Below, one piece after another: positions 26,269-36,127 of a DNA stretch of 36,933 bases; position 1 is the stretch's first letter; each line of letters starts with the position of its first letter. The stretch comes from Silicimonas sp. Lineage in GTDB: Bacteria > Pseudomonadota > Alphaproteobacteria > Rhodobacterales > Rhodobacteraceae. The notes under the pieces were generated by a model that was not told the DNA's origin, did no database searches, and saw only the letters and a program-made list of their open reading frames with translations. Made by a program: the position numbers and the translations under genes. The DNA is taken from contig JAJEGW010000038.1 in NCBI GenBank assembly GCA_022819605.1, positions 1 through 36,933 of the forward strand. Direction: 5' to 3'.

Positions 26269-29200
26269 TCAAGATTTGGTGGATCGCGCAAGCGCTTCCC
26301 GCACAATTTCGTGCGGAAGCGAAACCAGCTCGCACGTTTCGGTCCAGAGAATCGCGACGTCAATTTCACGATCCGGGTATACGAGTTCCAGCGCCTCAAG
26401 ATACGCGCCCATCTGTCGGAGCAGTCCTTCCGGCGTGTCCTCGGGACATTCCGGCACGACGACATTGGTCTTGAAGTCCACTGCCAGAACGCGATCGGGG
26501 CGCACGACCAGCCTGTCGATCGTGCCCGAAATCGCATGATCGAGCGTAGGCAGATGCGCAGAGATATCCACCTCGGCCAATGCGTCTCCGTCGAAGAGCT
26601 TGGGATGGCATTCCAGATTGGCAAGCGCCTGCCGGACGAGTCCTTCGACTTCATGCGCCTCGGCCCTGTCAGGTCCGTGCGCAAGCAAACGCCTTGCCAT
26701 CGCCTCCGGGTCGGGTTGTCCTGGCAGATGTTCCAGCAGCAGGTGGATCTGCCGCCCGCGCAGAAGCGCCCGGCCCTCATCGGACGCGCCGACTCCGGAC
26801 ACCTTTGCGCCGCCAAGATCGGACGGAGATGCCGGAATGACGGGGGGCTCCGGTTCCGGCGCGTCATCGCAGAGGAACCCGGGCGGCCTAGTGTCATCAA
26901 TCGGTCGCGATGCGTCGGCGACCGATCCTGGTCTAGGCCAGTCGCCGTGCTGAATCCGCAGGACGTCGGGCGGCCACTCGCCTGGGCTTGCCCCAAGGCC
27001 ATGCATGGAATCTTCGATGGACTTGTACCAGTTCAAGGGCGTGTCGCTCTTCGTCGCTCGTTCAACGCCGCCCGCTATCAGCCACTGCTTGGCACGGGTC
27101 ATGGCGACGTAAAGCAGGCGATTGCGTTCCTCGAGGTCTGCCGCCTTTTTCTGCGCCTTGGCTTCGCGGAGCGGTTCGGGGCATTCGTCATCTGGCAGGG
27201 ATGCCAGGGGAATGCCGTCCGGACAGAAGACAATTCCGCCGGATCGCGCATGTTCGGATGCCATCGTGTCCGGCAGAATGACAACGGGACTCTCGAGACC
27301 CTTTGCGCCGTGGACGGTCATCACCCTGACCAGGTCTTCGGCTCCTTCGAGCCGACGTTTCACCTCGATGTCTCCCGACTGCACGCGCGCAAGGAAGCCG
27401 GTCATGGTCGGCACGGCGTCCTGCTCGAATGCCAATGCCTGATTCAGCAGTTCATCAATTCCGTCCTCGGCTTCGGGGCCAAGCCGGGCCAGCAGCCGCT
27501 GTCGACCACCATGCCTGTTCAGGACGTGTTCGAGCAGTTCGTACGGCGCCATGAAATCCACGGTGCGGCGCAAGTCGTTCAATGTCGCAACCACGTTCGG
27601 GAACTCGTCGTCTCGGCTGCGCAGCTCCGCCCAAAGCGGCTTTCCGGACGGGCGCGATGATGCCAGCCGATAGAGGTCTCGTTCGCTCAGCCCAAGCAAT
27701 GGAGAACGCAAGGCCGAAGCCAGCGAAAGGTCGTCTTCTGAAAGAGTCAGAAAGGTCAGAAGCGCCAGCAGGTCCCGCACGGCGAGCTCCGCTCCGATCT
27801 TCAGCCGGTCTGCGCCTGCAATCGGGACATTTTCCGCCTTGCAGGCCTGAATGATCTGCTCGAACAGGAGGCCGCGCCGCTGCACGAGAATCATGATGTC
27901 GCCGGGGCCGATCCGCCTGAACTCGCCGTCATCTCCGTGAATGAATTCCCGCTCGATCAGCCCGCGGACCAGCTTTGCGATTTTCGTGCCGAGCACGATA
28001 TCGGGCGCATTGTCGACGGGGCGGTCAACGGGATGATGCCAGGGCGGCTCCTGGACGGTTTCCGGCCTGGGGACGAGCGGCAAAAGATCCACGCGACCCG
28101 GCAGGTCCTCAAGGAACGCTTCGTGCCGGGCGACGGTCGCGCCGAGGCCATCGAGTCCTTCGCAAACCTTGTCCACGACCTGCAGGATTGCCGGAGAGGA
28201 GCGAAAGGAGCACAACAATTCCCTTGAGCGCAGCCGGCCGTGAAGCAGCCGGTCGAATTCCTCCTCCTTGAGGTCGAAGCCTGCAGCGTCCGCTCCCTGG
28301 AAACTGTAGATTGACTGCTTCTTGTCCCCGACAACAAAGAGCGTGCGACCCCGATCCGGGTCGTCCGCCATGACCTCCGCGAGAGCTCGCACGATCTGCC
28401 ATTGCTCGGGGCTCGTGTCCTGTGCCTCATCGACCAGGACATGCTCGACCTGACCGTCAAGCCTGAATAGCACCCAGGACAAGGCTTCGGACGACAGGAC
28501 GTCACGCGTTCTTCGGATCAGGTCGTCGAAGTCCATAACGCCGTGCGTCTGCTTGGCGTGGCGGTATGCCGGCAGGAACCGTTGCGCGAAGCGATGCAGC
28601 GCAACCGACTTCGTCGCGGCGTCAAGCGACACCAGGCGCGTGCGCGCTGCTTCGACTCGCTCCATGACTTCATTGAATCTCGGCATCATGTGCGCGACGG
28701 CGGCCGATTCCCTGACCTTCTTGGTGGGCACGGCATCGATCTTTGCCGCAAAGGGCGATTTCGCCGACTTTCCGTAGAGCAGCACGCCGGAAAGAGCCTC
28801 CAGCATTTCCCTGGAAGGCTCCTTCGGCAAGTCGGCAAGCACCAGGGACAGCCTTAGGTCCATCGGTCCCAGCGGGCCCGGAAGCGCCGACCGGAGCTCA
28901 TTCAGAAATGCGATTTCTCCTTTCCCGAAAGCCTCCGTCAGGACCAGGTCGCAAGTGAGGTCCGCGGGCACGCCAAAGATCTCGAATATTTCTTCCGGAT
29001 CCAGGGCGGCTCCGAACGCGTCCTCTTCGCCGCTGACGTCCTGGGCAAGCGACACGAGGCTGTCGTCGGGATGAAACCGGGCAACGTCCACGAGCGCGGA
29101 CGGGTCCGTTTCCGCCATTTCATCGAGAACCTCACCGATCAAGCGAAGCTGCCCGGCATCGTCCATTTCACGGAATCGCGGCGACACTTCCCCTTCGAGC

Positions 29201-29592
29201 GGAAACTGCCGCAGGACGGCTGCGCACAATGAGTGAATCGTCTGGATGCGGAGGCCGCCGGGCGTCTCGATGGCGCGCGCAAACAGCGTTCGAGCTTCCG
29301 CCAGGCTGTCCGGCGGCGTTTCACCCAGGCTGCGCAGCTCTTTCCGCAGCGCACCGTCTTCCAGCATTGACCACTTGCCAAGGGTCGCAAAGAGCCGATT
29401 CTGCATCTCGCTGGCAGCGGCTTTCGTGTAGGTCAGGCACAGGATGTTGCGCGGATTCGTTCCTTTCAGCAGCAGGCGGGCAACCCGGTTCGTGAGCACG
29501 CGCGTCTTCCCCGACCCGGCATTGGCGGAAAGCCATGTGGACTCCAGCGGATCGGCCGCATCCACCTGCGCGGCTGTCGCAGGATCCGTCAT
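26269..29592 (-). CDS. addA: Helicase-nuclease AddA, alphaproteobacterial type
   Basis: AddA is the UvrD-like helicase and nuclease subunit of AddAB, which processes double-strand breaks for RecA. Walker A NAGSGKT is at residues 24-30, followed by NILCLTYTKAAASEM; Walker B with VDEAQDTSPEQW and the GDKKQSIYSFQGAD segment are in the middle; MTVHGAKGLE and YVAMTRAK are motifs V/VI. The nuclease signature AVDFKT is near residue 1037-1042. ATG 29592 (1107 residues) overlaps the addB stop by ATGA; the longer reading of the frame adds 13 unlikely residues. Fits the co-translated addB-addA pair. Confidence 0.96.
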   Translation of the reverse strand: MTDPATAAQVDAADPLESTWLSANAGSGKTRVLTNRVARLLLKGTNPRNILCLTYTKAAASEMQNRLFATLGKWSMLEDGALRKELRSLGETPPDSLAEARTLFARAIETPGGLRIQTIHSLCAAVLRQFPLEGEVSPRFREMDDAGQLRLIGEVLDEMAETDPSALVDVARFHPDDSLVSLAQDVSGEEDAFGAALDPEEIFEIFGVPADLTCDLVLTEAFGKGEIAFLNELRSALPGPLGPMDLRLSLVLADLPKEPSREMLEALSGVLLYGKSAKSPFAAKIDAVPTKKVRESAAVAHMMPRFNEVMERVEAARTRLVSLDAATKSVALHRFAQRFLPAYRHAKQTHGVMDFDDLIRRTRDVLSSEALSWVLFRLDGQVEHVLVDEAQDTSPEQWQIVRALAEVMADDPDRGRTLFVVGDKKQSIYSFQGADAAGFDLKEEEFDRLLHGRLRSRELLCSFRSSPAILQVVDKVCEGLDGLGATVARHEAFLEDLPGRVDLLPLVPRPETVQEPPWHHPVDRPVDNAPDIVLGTKIAKLVRGLIEREFIHGDDGEFRRIGPGDIMILVQRRGLLFEQIIQACKAENVPIAGADRLKIGAELAVRDLLALLTFLTLSEDDLSLASALRSPLLGLSERDLYRLASSRPSGKPLWAELRSRDDEFPNVVATLNDLRRTVDFMAPYELLEHVLNRHGGRQRLLARLGPEAEDGIDELLNQALAFEQDAVPTMTGFLARVQSGDIEVKRRLEGAEDLVRVMTVHGAKGLESPVVILPDTMASEHARSGGIVFCPDGIPLASLPDDECPEPLREAKAQKKAADLEERNRLLYVAMTRAKQWLIAGGVERATKSDTPLNWYKSIEDSMHGLGASPGEWPPDVLRIQHGDWPRPGSVADASRPIDDTRPPGFLCDDAPEPEPPVIPASPSDLGGAKVSGVGASDEGRALLRGRQIHLLLEHLPGQPDPEAMARRLLAHGPDRAEAHEVEGLVRQALANLECHPKLFDGDALAEVDISAHLPTLDHAISGTIDRLVVRPDRVLAVDFKTNVVVPECPEDTPEGLLRQMGAYLEALELVYPDREIDVAILWTETCELVSLPHEIVREALARSTKS

Positions 29593-32519
29593 TCCACCGG
29601 ACCCGGCCGGGTCGTGGCCGAAGCATCCCATTCGCCGAACCGCGCGAGATGATCGTAGTCGCCCTGGAAGCGCACCTTTTCCATAGCGCGACGCGAGATG
29701 TAGCCTGTTTCGGGCCTCTGGAACTTCTCCAGCAACTCCGTCAGTTCGGCGTGAACGGTGGCGGTCTTGAACTCGTCCTCCAGCTTGACGGCCTTGCGCT
29801 TGGGGGAGCGGCCGATGCTGATGTGAGCGACCGAGCGGACAGGCGCTGCAGGAACGTCTTCGAACGCACCTTTTTCCGCCATGACCGCCTCGATCAGGAG
29901 CTGGCGGTCGAAGTGGAGAATCTGCGGCTCGCTGGGGATGCTTCCGGTCTTGTAGTCATAGATGACCAGCTCCCCACTCAGGAGCCGGTCAATCCGGTCC
30001 GCCTTTCCCGAAATCATCAGTCCTGTCACGCCCAGCGCCAACTCCCCCCAGGCCTCCGTCTCTCCGTGCACGATTTCGGCGCGCCGGGCGATCTCTTCGG
30101 AGGCAAGCCATCCGGATATCTGTTCAAGGTGTCCGCGCCAGTGGGAGCGAATTGCCGGCCAGGGAACGGAATTCCGGAATTCCTCCTCGGCGATCTCCAG
30201 GAGCCGTTGACGCATGACGGCGGATTCGGCGAGCGAAGTCTTGGCGAATTCTGCAAGGATGGCGTGAAACACGGTTCCCTTGAGGCGGGCATCTGGTTCC
30301 GGGACCAGAGGCAGAAGCGCACGCAGCCCGAGCACGTGCCGAGCGTAAATTGCGTAGGGGTCTCGAATCAGCCGCTCGATTTCGGTGACCGACAGCCTTT
30401 TTGGGCGCCTTTCGGACGGTGGCGACGGGGCCGGCCGCGGTTCCGGCTCGACCATCTTTGCAGGCCGGTCGAGCATTCCAGCCAGCGCGAGCAGTCTGTC
30501 GCCCTTTCGTCTCATCTCGGCCAGCGCTTCGGGGCCGAACTGCCCAGGCAGCCCCTCGAGCAGATTCGTCAGCCGGTTGACCCAGCGCGAAGGGACCGCA
30601 TCACCGTCACCATCCCGGGACGCGCGTGACAGGACGATCCGGCGGGCCGCGATCGCCTGCTGGTAGTCATGCGCGGCCAGTCCGGTCTGCCCTTCGGGAA
30701 GCGGCAGCCCGAGGCTGCGTCGCATCTTCCGGTTCAGCCAGGGGTCCGGCTCGGGCTGTTCGGGCCAGCGCCCTTCGTTCAGCCCGCCCAAGATGACGAG
30801 ATCCGGACCCTGAACCCGGGCCTCCCGGGCGCCCCAGACCATCACGTCAGGCCGCGCCGCGAACGGGTCCCGGTCGCGTTCCGCCTGCAGCATGCCTTCA
30901 AGAAGACGAAGATAGTCGGCGAAGGGTACGGGTTCTCCAAAATCCGATTCCTCGAGGACGCTGTCAATTGCGGCTCGAACGAGACGTCCCGCGGACCTCG
31001 CCCAGAGCCCGTTCATGCCGTCGTCCTCGCCGCCCGAAATCACCCTGGCGAGGTCGAGATGCCGGGTCACGGCGTCCAGCAGCGTCGGGGCAGGCAGTTG
31101 TCCGAGCGGGTCGAGGAACGACGCGAGCCAGGCGAGCCATTCGTGGCGTTCGTCCGGGGACTCTTTCCAAAATTCCTGGAGCTTTGCCTCAGTGAATGCG
31201 TGGACCGCGTTCCTGCGGAGGAAAAGCTCCAGCTGTCGCGTGTTCGCAAGATGCAGTCCCCGGTCCGTGCCGGATCGGGTCAACGGGTGCTTCAGCAACG
31301 CAATCAAGTCTTCCGGACGCGCGGATGCGCCGACGAGGCACCCGATCTGAAGCAGAAACGTTCCCGGCGGCGTCAGGGAAAGCTGCATTCCGAAACTGTT
31401 GTCGGGAACGATGTTCCAGCGCGCAAGAGTGGCGGAGACACGGCGAACCAGGGCCTGGTCCCGGGTGACAAGTGCCGAACGCTCTCCTTGCTGAACGGCT
31501 TCCCGAATCGACACGGAAATCGCCAGCGCCTCTTCCCTGGAATCGGACGCCTCGATCAGCGCCATTGACGAGGTTGCCTGTTGCAGGTCTCCGATCCCAG
31601 GGCCTTCCGACTGCCACTGATCAGTGACCTGGGCCGGGCGCAGGGAAAGCGATACAAGCTCGTTTCGGGCCTTGTCCGGGGGCTCGCCCCACGCGGCCAC
31701 CTGGTCACGGGCCATGTCAAGGGCGGAGAACAGCGCCGCGAACCGGTACTGAGGATGGTCCTCGCAATCACGGCTGGCACCAAGGGACTCCCAGATCGGC
31801 GCGGGAAGATCGACGTCGAATCCTGGAAGCACGAGCGCACCTTGCGGGAGTCGCGCCACGGCGCACATCAGCATGCGCGTGGTCGTGCGCGAACCCGTCG
31901 AACCGGCGATGATCACGGGAGTGTCGGGCGGATCGGATGCCCAGGCGGCAGAGACTTGCTCGACTCCAAGCCTGCGCCGCGCCTCGAAGTCGAGACCGTC
32001 TTCCGAAGCCTTCTCGACATAGGTGCCGACTATGTCGAGAAATTTCAGGCTTCGTTGCCAATGCAGGGAATCGTCGCCGATCTCGATCGTGCGAACCTGT
32101 TCGAGCGCGATTCCCTCACCCTGCATCTCGTCGAGAAGCGAGGCCAGGCTTTCCGCGAGGCTGGCCGCCGCCGCCGGGTGAGCGAGGTCAGGCTGGGCTT
32201 CGACAAGACCTGCGGTCAGCTGTGCCAGTTCAAGCTGACGACGCAGCCTGGACACGGGAGGAGGCAAGTCGATGCCGGGGAGGATCTTCTCGATTTCGGT
32301 CACGAGCAGGATCCGGGGCAGGAATCGCGGACCGGAAGCTCGAAAAAGGGAGGCAAACCTTCGCTGCATGCGCCGGGAATTGACCAGGAGACGAACCCGG
32401 GCAAGATCTTCCGGAGGTCGTCCGGTGTAGGCATCCAGGATTCGTTCAGCCACCACTTGCGGAAAGTCGGCTCCAGGCGGGACTCCGAACACGCGCGGGC
32501 TCTCTGTTGGTTCAAACAT
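29589..32519 (-). CDS. addB: Double-strand break repair protein AddB, alphaproteobacterial type
   Basis: AddB is the partner of AddA, a helicase-like protein without active ATPase motifs that carries a second nuclease domain. I see no Walker A in the N-terminal part (FGVPPGADFPQ takes its place), but ILGGLNEGRWPEQPEPDPWLNR, typical of this group, and the nuclease motif LVIYDYKTG near residue 855-860 are clear. ATG 32519 yields 976 residues and overlaps the murU end by 8 bases; the frame is open 39 codons further into murU but that part is a shadow. No four-cysteine iron-sulfur pattern was seen, as expected for the alphaproteobacterial type. Confidence 0.94.
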   Translation of the reverse strand: MFEPTESPRVFGVPPGADFPQVVAERILDAYTGRPPEDLARVRLLVNSRRMQRRFASLFRASGPRFLPRILLVTEIEKILPGIDLPPPVSRLRRQLELAQLTAGLVEAQPDLAHPAAAASLAESLASLLDEMQGEGIALEQVRTIEIGDDSLHWQRSLKFLDIVGTYVEKASEDGLDFEARRRLGVEQVSAAWASDPPDTPVIIAGSTGSRTTTRMLMCAVARLPQGALVLPGFDVDLPAPIWESLGASRDCEDHPQYRFAALFSALDMARDQVAAWGEPPDKARNELVSLSLRPAQVTDQWQSEGPGIGDLQQATSSMALIEASDSREEALAISVSIREAVQQGERSALVTRDQALVRRVSATLARWNIVPDNSFGMQLSLTPPGTFLLQIGCLVGASARPEDLIALLKHPLTRSGTDRGLHLANTRQLELFLRRNAVHAFTEAKLQEFWKESPDERHEWLAWLASFLDPLGQLPAPTLLDAVTRHLDLARVISGGEDDGMNGLWARSAGRLVRAAIDSVLEESDFGEPVPFADYLRLLEGMLQAERDRDPFAARPDVMVWGAREARVQGPDLVILGGLNEGRWPEQPEPDPWLNRKMRRSLGLPLPEGQTGLAAHDYQQAIAARRIVLSRASRDGDGDAVPSRWVNRLTNLLEGLPGQFGPEALAEMRRKGDRLLALAGMLDRPAKMVEPEPRPAPSPPSERRPKRLSVTEIERLIRDPYAIYARHVLGLRALLPLVPEPDARLKGTVFHAILAEFAKTSLAESAVMRQRLLEIAEEEFRNSVPWPAIRSHWRGHLEQISGWLASEEIARRAEIVHGETEAWGELALGVTGLMISGKADRIDRLLSGELVIYDYKTGSIPSEPQILHFDRQLLIEAVMAEKGAFEDVPAAPVRSVAHISIGRSPKRKAVKLEDEFKTATVHAELTELLEKFQRPETGYISRRAMEKVRFQGDYDHLARFGEWDASATTRPGPVE

Positions 32520-33189
32520 GGAAGGCAAGGCCCTCAGCAACGCGCAGCCCCGCCGGGTGGCCAAGGTCGCACCAGTTCCCGTCATAGACCAGGCCGTGGA
32601 GACCGTCCGACTCCGACAGCAGGTCCCAAAAGACATTCAGGGAAAACACTCTTTCGGCAACCCCATCAAGCTGGTCGGTCTTGATGACCTGCGCTCCCCC
32701 ATAAATCAAGGGCCCGCCGCGCCGAACTCGTCCGTCCTGGAGGCGGAAGTCGCCACCGCTCGACGTTCCATGAGCCAATGGTTGCGGCACAAGCGCAAGC
32801 AGCGCCTGCATCTCGGGCTGCCAGGCGTCGATCAGCGCCTTGACGGGATTGCGTCCAAGCCACGCCGCATCGGGATTGATGGTTATGACGGGGCCGTTTC
32901 CCAGAAGCGGCACGGCGGCCTTCAAGCCGCCTCCCGTGTCCAGGATGTCGGGAAGCTCGCGTGAAATCGAGATGCCTTCGGAGCGCAGAAATGGCTCGAT
33001 CTTCTGGGGCAAGTGATGCGTGTTTGCCACGATGGTCGTGATGCCTGCTTCCCGCAGCAGTCCGATGCAATGGGAAATCATCGGCCGTCCCGCGAACGGC
33101 ACCATGGGCTTGGGCAGGTTCCGGCACAGCTGGCCCATCCGCGTGCCGAATCCTGCAGCGAAGATCATGGCCGAGTCCGGCCTGTTCAT
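32512..33189 (-). CDS. murU: N-acetylmuramate alpha-1-phosphate uridylyltransferase (MurU-type)
   Basis: The 225-residue protein is a sugar-1-phosphate nucleotidyltransferase with the AAGFGTRM loop (about 11-18) and LPKPMVPFAGRPMI (about 25-38), then DTGGGLKAA and NPDAAWLG. Together with an AmgK-type kinase just upstream it fits the recycling route described in Pseudomonas and Caulobacter, in which MurNAc-1-phosphate is turned into UDP-MurNAc without passing through de novo synthesis. The pairing with amgK makes MurU more likely than a mannose-1-phosphate guanylyltransferase. Start by ATGA overlap with amgK. Confidence 0.85.
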   Translation of the reverse strand: MNRPDSAMIFAAGFGTRMGQLCRNLPKPMVPFAGRPMISHCIGLLREAGITTIVANTHHLPQKIEPFLRSEGISISRELPDILDTGGGLKAAVPLLGNGPVITINPDAAWLGRNPVKALIDAWQPEMQALLALVPQPLAHGTSSGGDFRLQDGRVRRGGPLIYGGAQVIKTDQLDGVAERVFSLNVFWDLLSESDGLHGLVYDGNWCDLGHPAGLRVAEGLAFHV

Positions 33190-34133
33190 GCCGCCATGTC
33201 CGGGGCAGGGAGGCCGGCACGGAGAATCTTGCGCACATCGCGGAAGACCTCGTGTTCCGTTGCTTCCATGAGGCAGCGATAGACGCGCGGCACCTTTGCC
33301 AGATGGTGCGGCTTGCCGAGATCCCTTGCTGCGCGATGAAAGATGCCGAGGATCCTCAGATTGCGCTGTGCGGAGAACGCGGCAAAGGCCGTTTGCAACG
33401 CGACCAGCCCGTCTCCCGAGACCGACGCGTATTTTTCGACATGGCGGGTGCGAACTGCGGACGGCAGCGCAACGCGCGCATCGGTCAGGAGAGAGACAAG
33501 GTCATAGACGGGATGCGTAAGGAAGGCGTCCTGGTAGTCCAGGAGCCCAAGGCGCGCGACGCCCTTGCGATGAGGCAACGGCATCAGGTTGTCGGCGTGA
33601 AAGTCCCTGAGAGACACCGTGCAGCCGGTTGCCAGGAGGCTGGCAAGGATGTCCTTCAGCGCGACCCGGAATTCGTCAAGCGCGCCTGAATCCGCGCCCG
33701 GGTAGTGCTCGTCCGCAAGGCGCGTCCATTCGCACAACTTCCCCGCCCCGGGGCAATGAAGCGGCGGCGGCGGCGCGTTGCGGATCGCAAGCAGGATTTC
33801 GATGCAGGCGTCGAGCACCTCGGTCCGCGCGTGCCGGTCCGACATCATCCCGCTTGCCGGCACCGGACCAAGATCTTCCAGCAACAAGAGCGCATTGTCG
33901 ACGTCAGCGCCAAGTATCTCGGGCGCGGAAAGGCCTGCCTGCCTCAGCCACGCCGTCATCTTCAGAAAGGGCCGAACGGACCCGCGATCGTCTCCTGCGT
34001 CCATCAATACGGCGGTCTCGCCTTTTCTTGACAGGCGGAAATAGGATCTTTGCGACAAGTCCCCCGCGATTGGCTGGATCGCGACACCGTTCCAGCCCTG
34101 CGCCTCCAGGAATGATGCGGCCACGTCACGCAT
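33186..34133 (-). CDS. amgK: N-acetylmuramate/N-acetylglucosamine anomeric kinase AmgK-type
   Basis: The 315-residue protein has the aminoglycoside phosphotransferase fold. The catalytic loop is LRDFHADNLM (H-X-D-N, with the Asp as base) and the metal-binding LLDYQDAF follows. AmgK phosphorylates the anomeric hydroxyl of MurNAc or GlcNAc, making the 1-phosphate used by MurU. Older databases call it aminoglycoside phosphotransferase, but the murU neighbour argues against antibiotic resistance. Start overlaps tsaE by 8 bases; stop overlaps murU by ATGA. Confidence 0.85.
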   Translation of the reverse strand: MRDVAASFLEAQGWNGVAIQPIAGDLSQRSYFRLSRKGETAVLMDAGDDRGSVRPFLKMTAWLRQAGLSAPEILGADVDNALLLLEDLGPVPASGMMSDRHARTEVLDACIEILLAIRNAPPPPLHCPGAGKLCEWTRLADEHYPGADSGALDEFRVALKDILASLLATGCTVSLRDFHADNLMPLPHRKGVARLGLLDYQDAFLTHPVYDLVSLLTDARVALPSAVRTRHVEKYASVSGDGLVALQTAFAAFSAQRNLRILGIFHRAARDLGKPHHLAKVPRVYRCLMEATEHEVFRDVRKILRAGLPAPDMAA

Positions 34134-34608
34134 CGGCGCATTCGACCATCGAGATGCACTGTTGCCAGCGCTCCGACGCGGAACGAAGCGCCACTTTGCG
34201 CCCGCCGTCCTGCACCTCGAAGTTCAAGGTCAATGCGCCATCGGGCAGTTCCTCGAGCCGATCGGGCCATTCCAGGAGTACGATGTCGGTTCCAAAGGCC
34301 TCTTCGAGTCCGAGCTCAATCACTTCGGACGCTTCGGTCAGACGGTAGAGATCTACGTGCCAAACCCGGATTCCAGGCAATTCGTAGGACTGAACGAGCG
34401 TGAAGGTCGGCGAGGGCACTTCCGGTGCGGACTGGCCCATCCTGATGTGCAAGGCCGAGATTGCGGCGCGTGCAAGGCAGGTCTTGCCAGCGCCGATCTG
34501 TCCTGCCAGCAGGATTGTGTCGCCGGGTTTCAGCGACTGCGCGAGCGCCTCGCCCAAGCGATCCGTCGCTTCAGCATCGGGAAGAAAGATCGACCCTTGG
34601 CAAGCCAT
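34126..34608 (-). CDS. tsaE: tRNA threonylcarbamoyladenosine biosynthesis ATPase TsaE
   Basis: TsaE is the small ATPase that, with TsaB and TsaD, makes t6A37 in tRNAs reading ANN codons. Walker A GQIGAGKT is at residues 36-43, and SPTFTLVQSY and HVDLYRL are family motifs. I chose ATG 34608 (160 residues, start MACQGSIFLPDAEATDRLGEAL) as the usual family length; there is no strong Shine-Dalgarno, and the frame runs upstream under regB without similarity. It heads the tsaE-amgK-murU-addB-addA run, 85 bases after regB. Confidence 0.93.
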   Translation of the reverse strand: MACQGSIFLPDAEATDRLGEALAQSLKPGDTILLAGQIGAGKTCLARAAISALHIRMGQSAPEVPSPTFTLVQSYELPGIRVWHVDLYRLTEASEVIELGLEEAFGTDIVLLEWPDRLEELPDGALTLNFEVQDGGRKVALRSASERWQQCISMVECADA

Positions 34609-34693
34609 GACGGAGTCAGTGTGGCTGGCAAGGACGTCACCTGCAAGCTGCGACCCCATGCGTTCGGTGGATCTGCCGCAAGCGAACGTCACC

Positions 34694-36073
34694 TCATGCC
34701 TTGATCGGCCGGTTTTGGCCCAGCGGCGCTCTCTCGGCGCCTCCCGCATCGGCAAAGACGTCGCGGTTCCAGCGAACTTCCGCAATTGCTCCGGTGCGCT
34801 CGCCCGGCCCGTTGTCCGGTGCGCCCTGCTCGCGACCATTGGAGAAGCTCAGTTGGGCACCCGTTCGCTCAAGCAGCGTCTTGGCGATGAACATGCCGAG
34901 CCCCATGCCTTCATAGCGCAATCGCGAATCCCGCCTTCGGCGGATCATGTACGGCTCGCCGATCTGGCTGACCGCCGTGGAAGAGTATCCCGGACCGTCG
35001 TCCACGATTCTCACGACGAGCTGCTCGTCGTTCCAGGAGACGTCGATCCAGACGTTTACTCGGGCAAAGTCGACCGCGTTCTGGATCAGGTTGCGCAGTC
35101 CGTGAATGATTTCCGGTCGCCGATCGATGGTGGGCGGACGCTCATCCGCCGCGTCGAGGCCGTCGAACTCAAAATGGAGTTTCTTGCCCCGGTCGGCGTG
35201 CGGCTCTGCGGATTCACGAATGACGGCACTGACAGGCGCCTGGTGGACGTGCAGGTCGTCCTTTCCGGCCCGGCCCATCGAGCTCAGGATGTCCCGGCAT
35301 CTGTCGGCCTGGTCCCGGATTAGCCTTGCGTCATCCTGCAGAACAGGGTTGCCGTCCAGTTCCTCCAGGAGCTCGCTGCTGGCAAGCTTGATCGTCGCAA
35401 GAGGCGTTCCCAGCTCGTGCGCCGCGGCGGCGACGACTCCGCCGAGGTCCGTGAGCTTTTGTTCGCGCGAGAGCGCCAATTGAGTTGCAGCAAGCGCTTC
35501 CGACAGCGCTTGCATCTCGCCGGTCACCCTGCTGGCATAGACTGACAGGAACAGGATCCCGATCACGATGGCGACCAGGAACCCGAAGGCAAATTCCTGC
35601 GGCATCTCCATGGGAACCCCATCCAGGGTCCTGAGCGGAACGTGCCAGAACAAAAGGCATGTCGCCGACACCACTGCCAGCAACGCAATGCCCGTTGCCG
35701 CTGGTGCGTTGAGCGTCATGGCGGCGATGGCTACCGGCGCGATGATCAGGAGTGCAAACGGGTTGTTCAACCCTCCCGTCAGGAATACCAGAAGCGCCAG
35801 TTGAAGCACATCGAAGACGAGCATTCCGGCAACCTCCGCCTCTGACAGGCGCTTTGCCCTTGGATAAACGGCGATGGCGAGAAGATTGGCGGCCGCGGAT
35901 GCGCCGACCGTCAGCAGGCAGAGGCCAAAATGCAGATCCAGCCCGAACAGGCGCTGCGCCACAACGATTGCCGAGAGCTGGCCGAGAATGGCAATCCATC
36001 TCAAGACCACCAATGTCTGGAGCCGAACCCAGTTCGTGCGCGGACCGTATGGCTGAATTGGCGTTTCGGTCAT
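34694..36073 (-). CDS. regB: Redox-responsive sensor histidine kinase RegB (PrrB)
   Basis: RegB is the membrane kinase that with RegA switches photosynthesis, respiration, nitrogen and carbon fixation genes by redox state. Six hydrophobic segments fill residues about 20-180. GGLNNPF (100-106), the quinone-sensing heptad, is intact. The H-box AAAHELGTPLATIKL puts the phosphorylated His at 219, and Cys259 in ADRCRDIL is the redox-active cysteine of the family. The N, G1 (DDGPGY) and G2 (GMGLGMFIAK) boxes follow. Length 459 is the same as in Rhodobacter. AGAGGA precedes ATG 36073; the frame is open 31 codons earlier across the promoter. regA itself is not in the window. Confidence 0.95.
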   Translation of the reverse strand: MTETPIQPYGPRTNWVRLQTLVVLRWIAILGQLSAIVVAQRLFGLDLHFGLCLLTVGASAAANLLAIAVYPRAKRLSEAEVAGMLVFDVLQLALLVFLTGGLNNPFALLIIAPVAIAAMTLNAPAATGIALLAVVSATCLLFWHVPLRTLDGVPMEMPQEFAFGFLVAIVIGILFLSVYASRVTGEMQALSEALAATQLALSREQKLTDLGGVVAAAAHELGTPLATIKLASSELLEELDGNPVLQDDARLIRDQADRCRDILSSMGRAGKDDLHVHQAPVSAVIRESAEPHADRGKKLHFEFDGLDAADERPPTIDRRPEIIHGLRNLIQNAVDFARVNVWIDVSWNDEQLVVRIVDDGPGYSSTAVSQIGEPYMIRRRRDSRLRYEGMGLGMFIAKTLLERTGAQLSFSNGREQGAPDNGPGERTGAIAEVRWNRDVFADAGGAERAPLGQNRPIKA

Positions 36074-36097
36074 GGCATTCCTCTCAAGACGACTTAG

Positions 36098-36127
36098 ATA
36101 GTACTCCTGCGAGCCGTTGGTGATCAA
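36098..36127 (-). promoter_or_regulatory. Candidate promoter for regB
   Basis: On the minus strand TTGATC is followed after 18 bases by TACTAT, about 25 bases before the regB ATG. Matches are moderate (4 of 6 each). It lies in the short divergent region shared with senC. Confidence 0.4.

Noticed and set aside
26257..27660. 467-codon plus-strand ORF opposite addA
   Set aside because: Antisense shadow of the AddA C-terminal half; no recognisable motif.
33186..34133. Aminoglycoside resistance phosphotransferase
   Set aside because: The fold fits, but coupling to murU and the alphaproteobacterial locus point to the sugar kinase AmgK.
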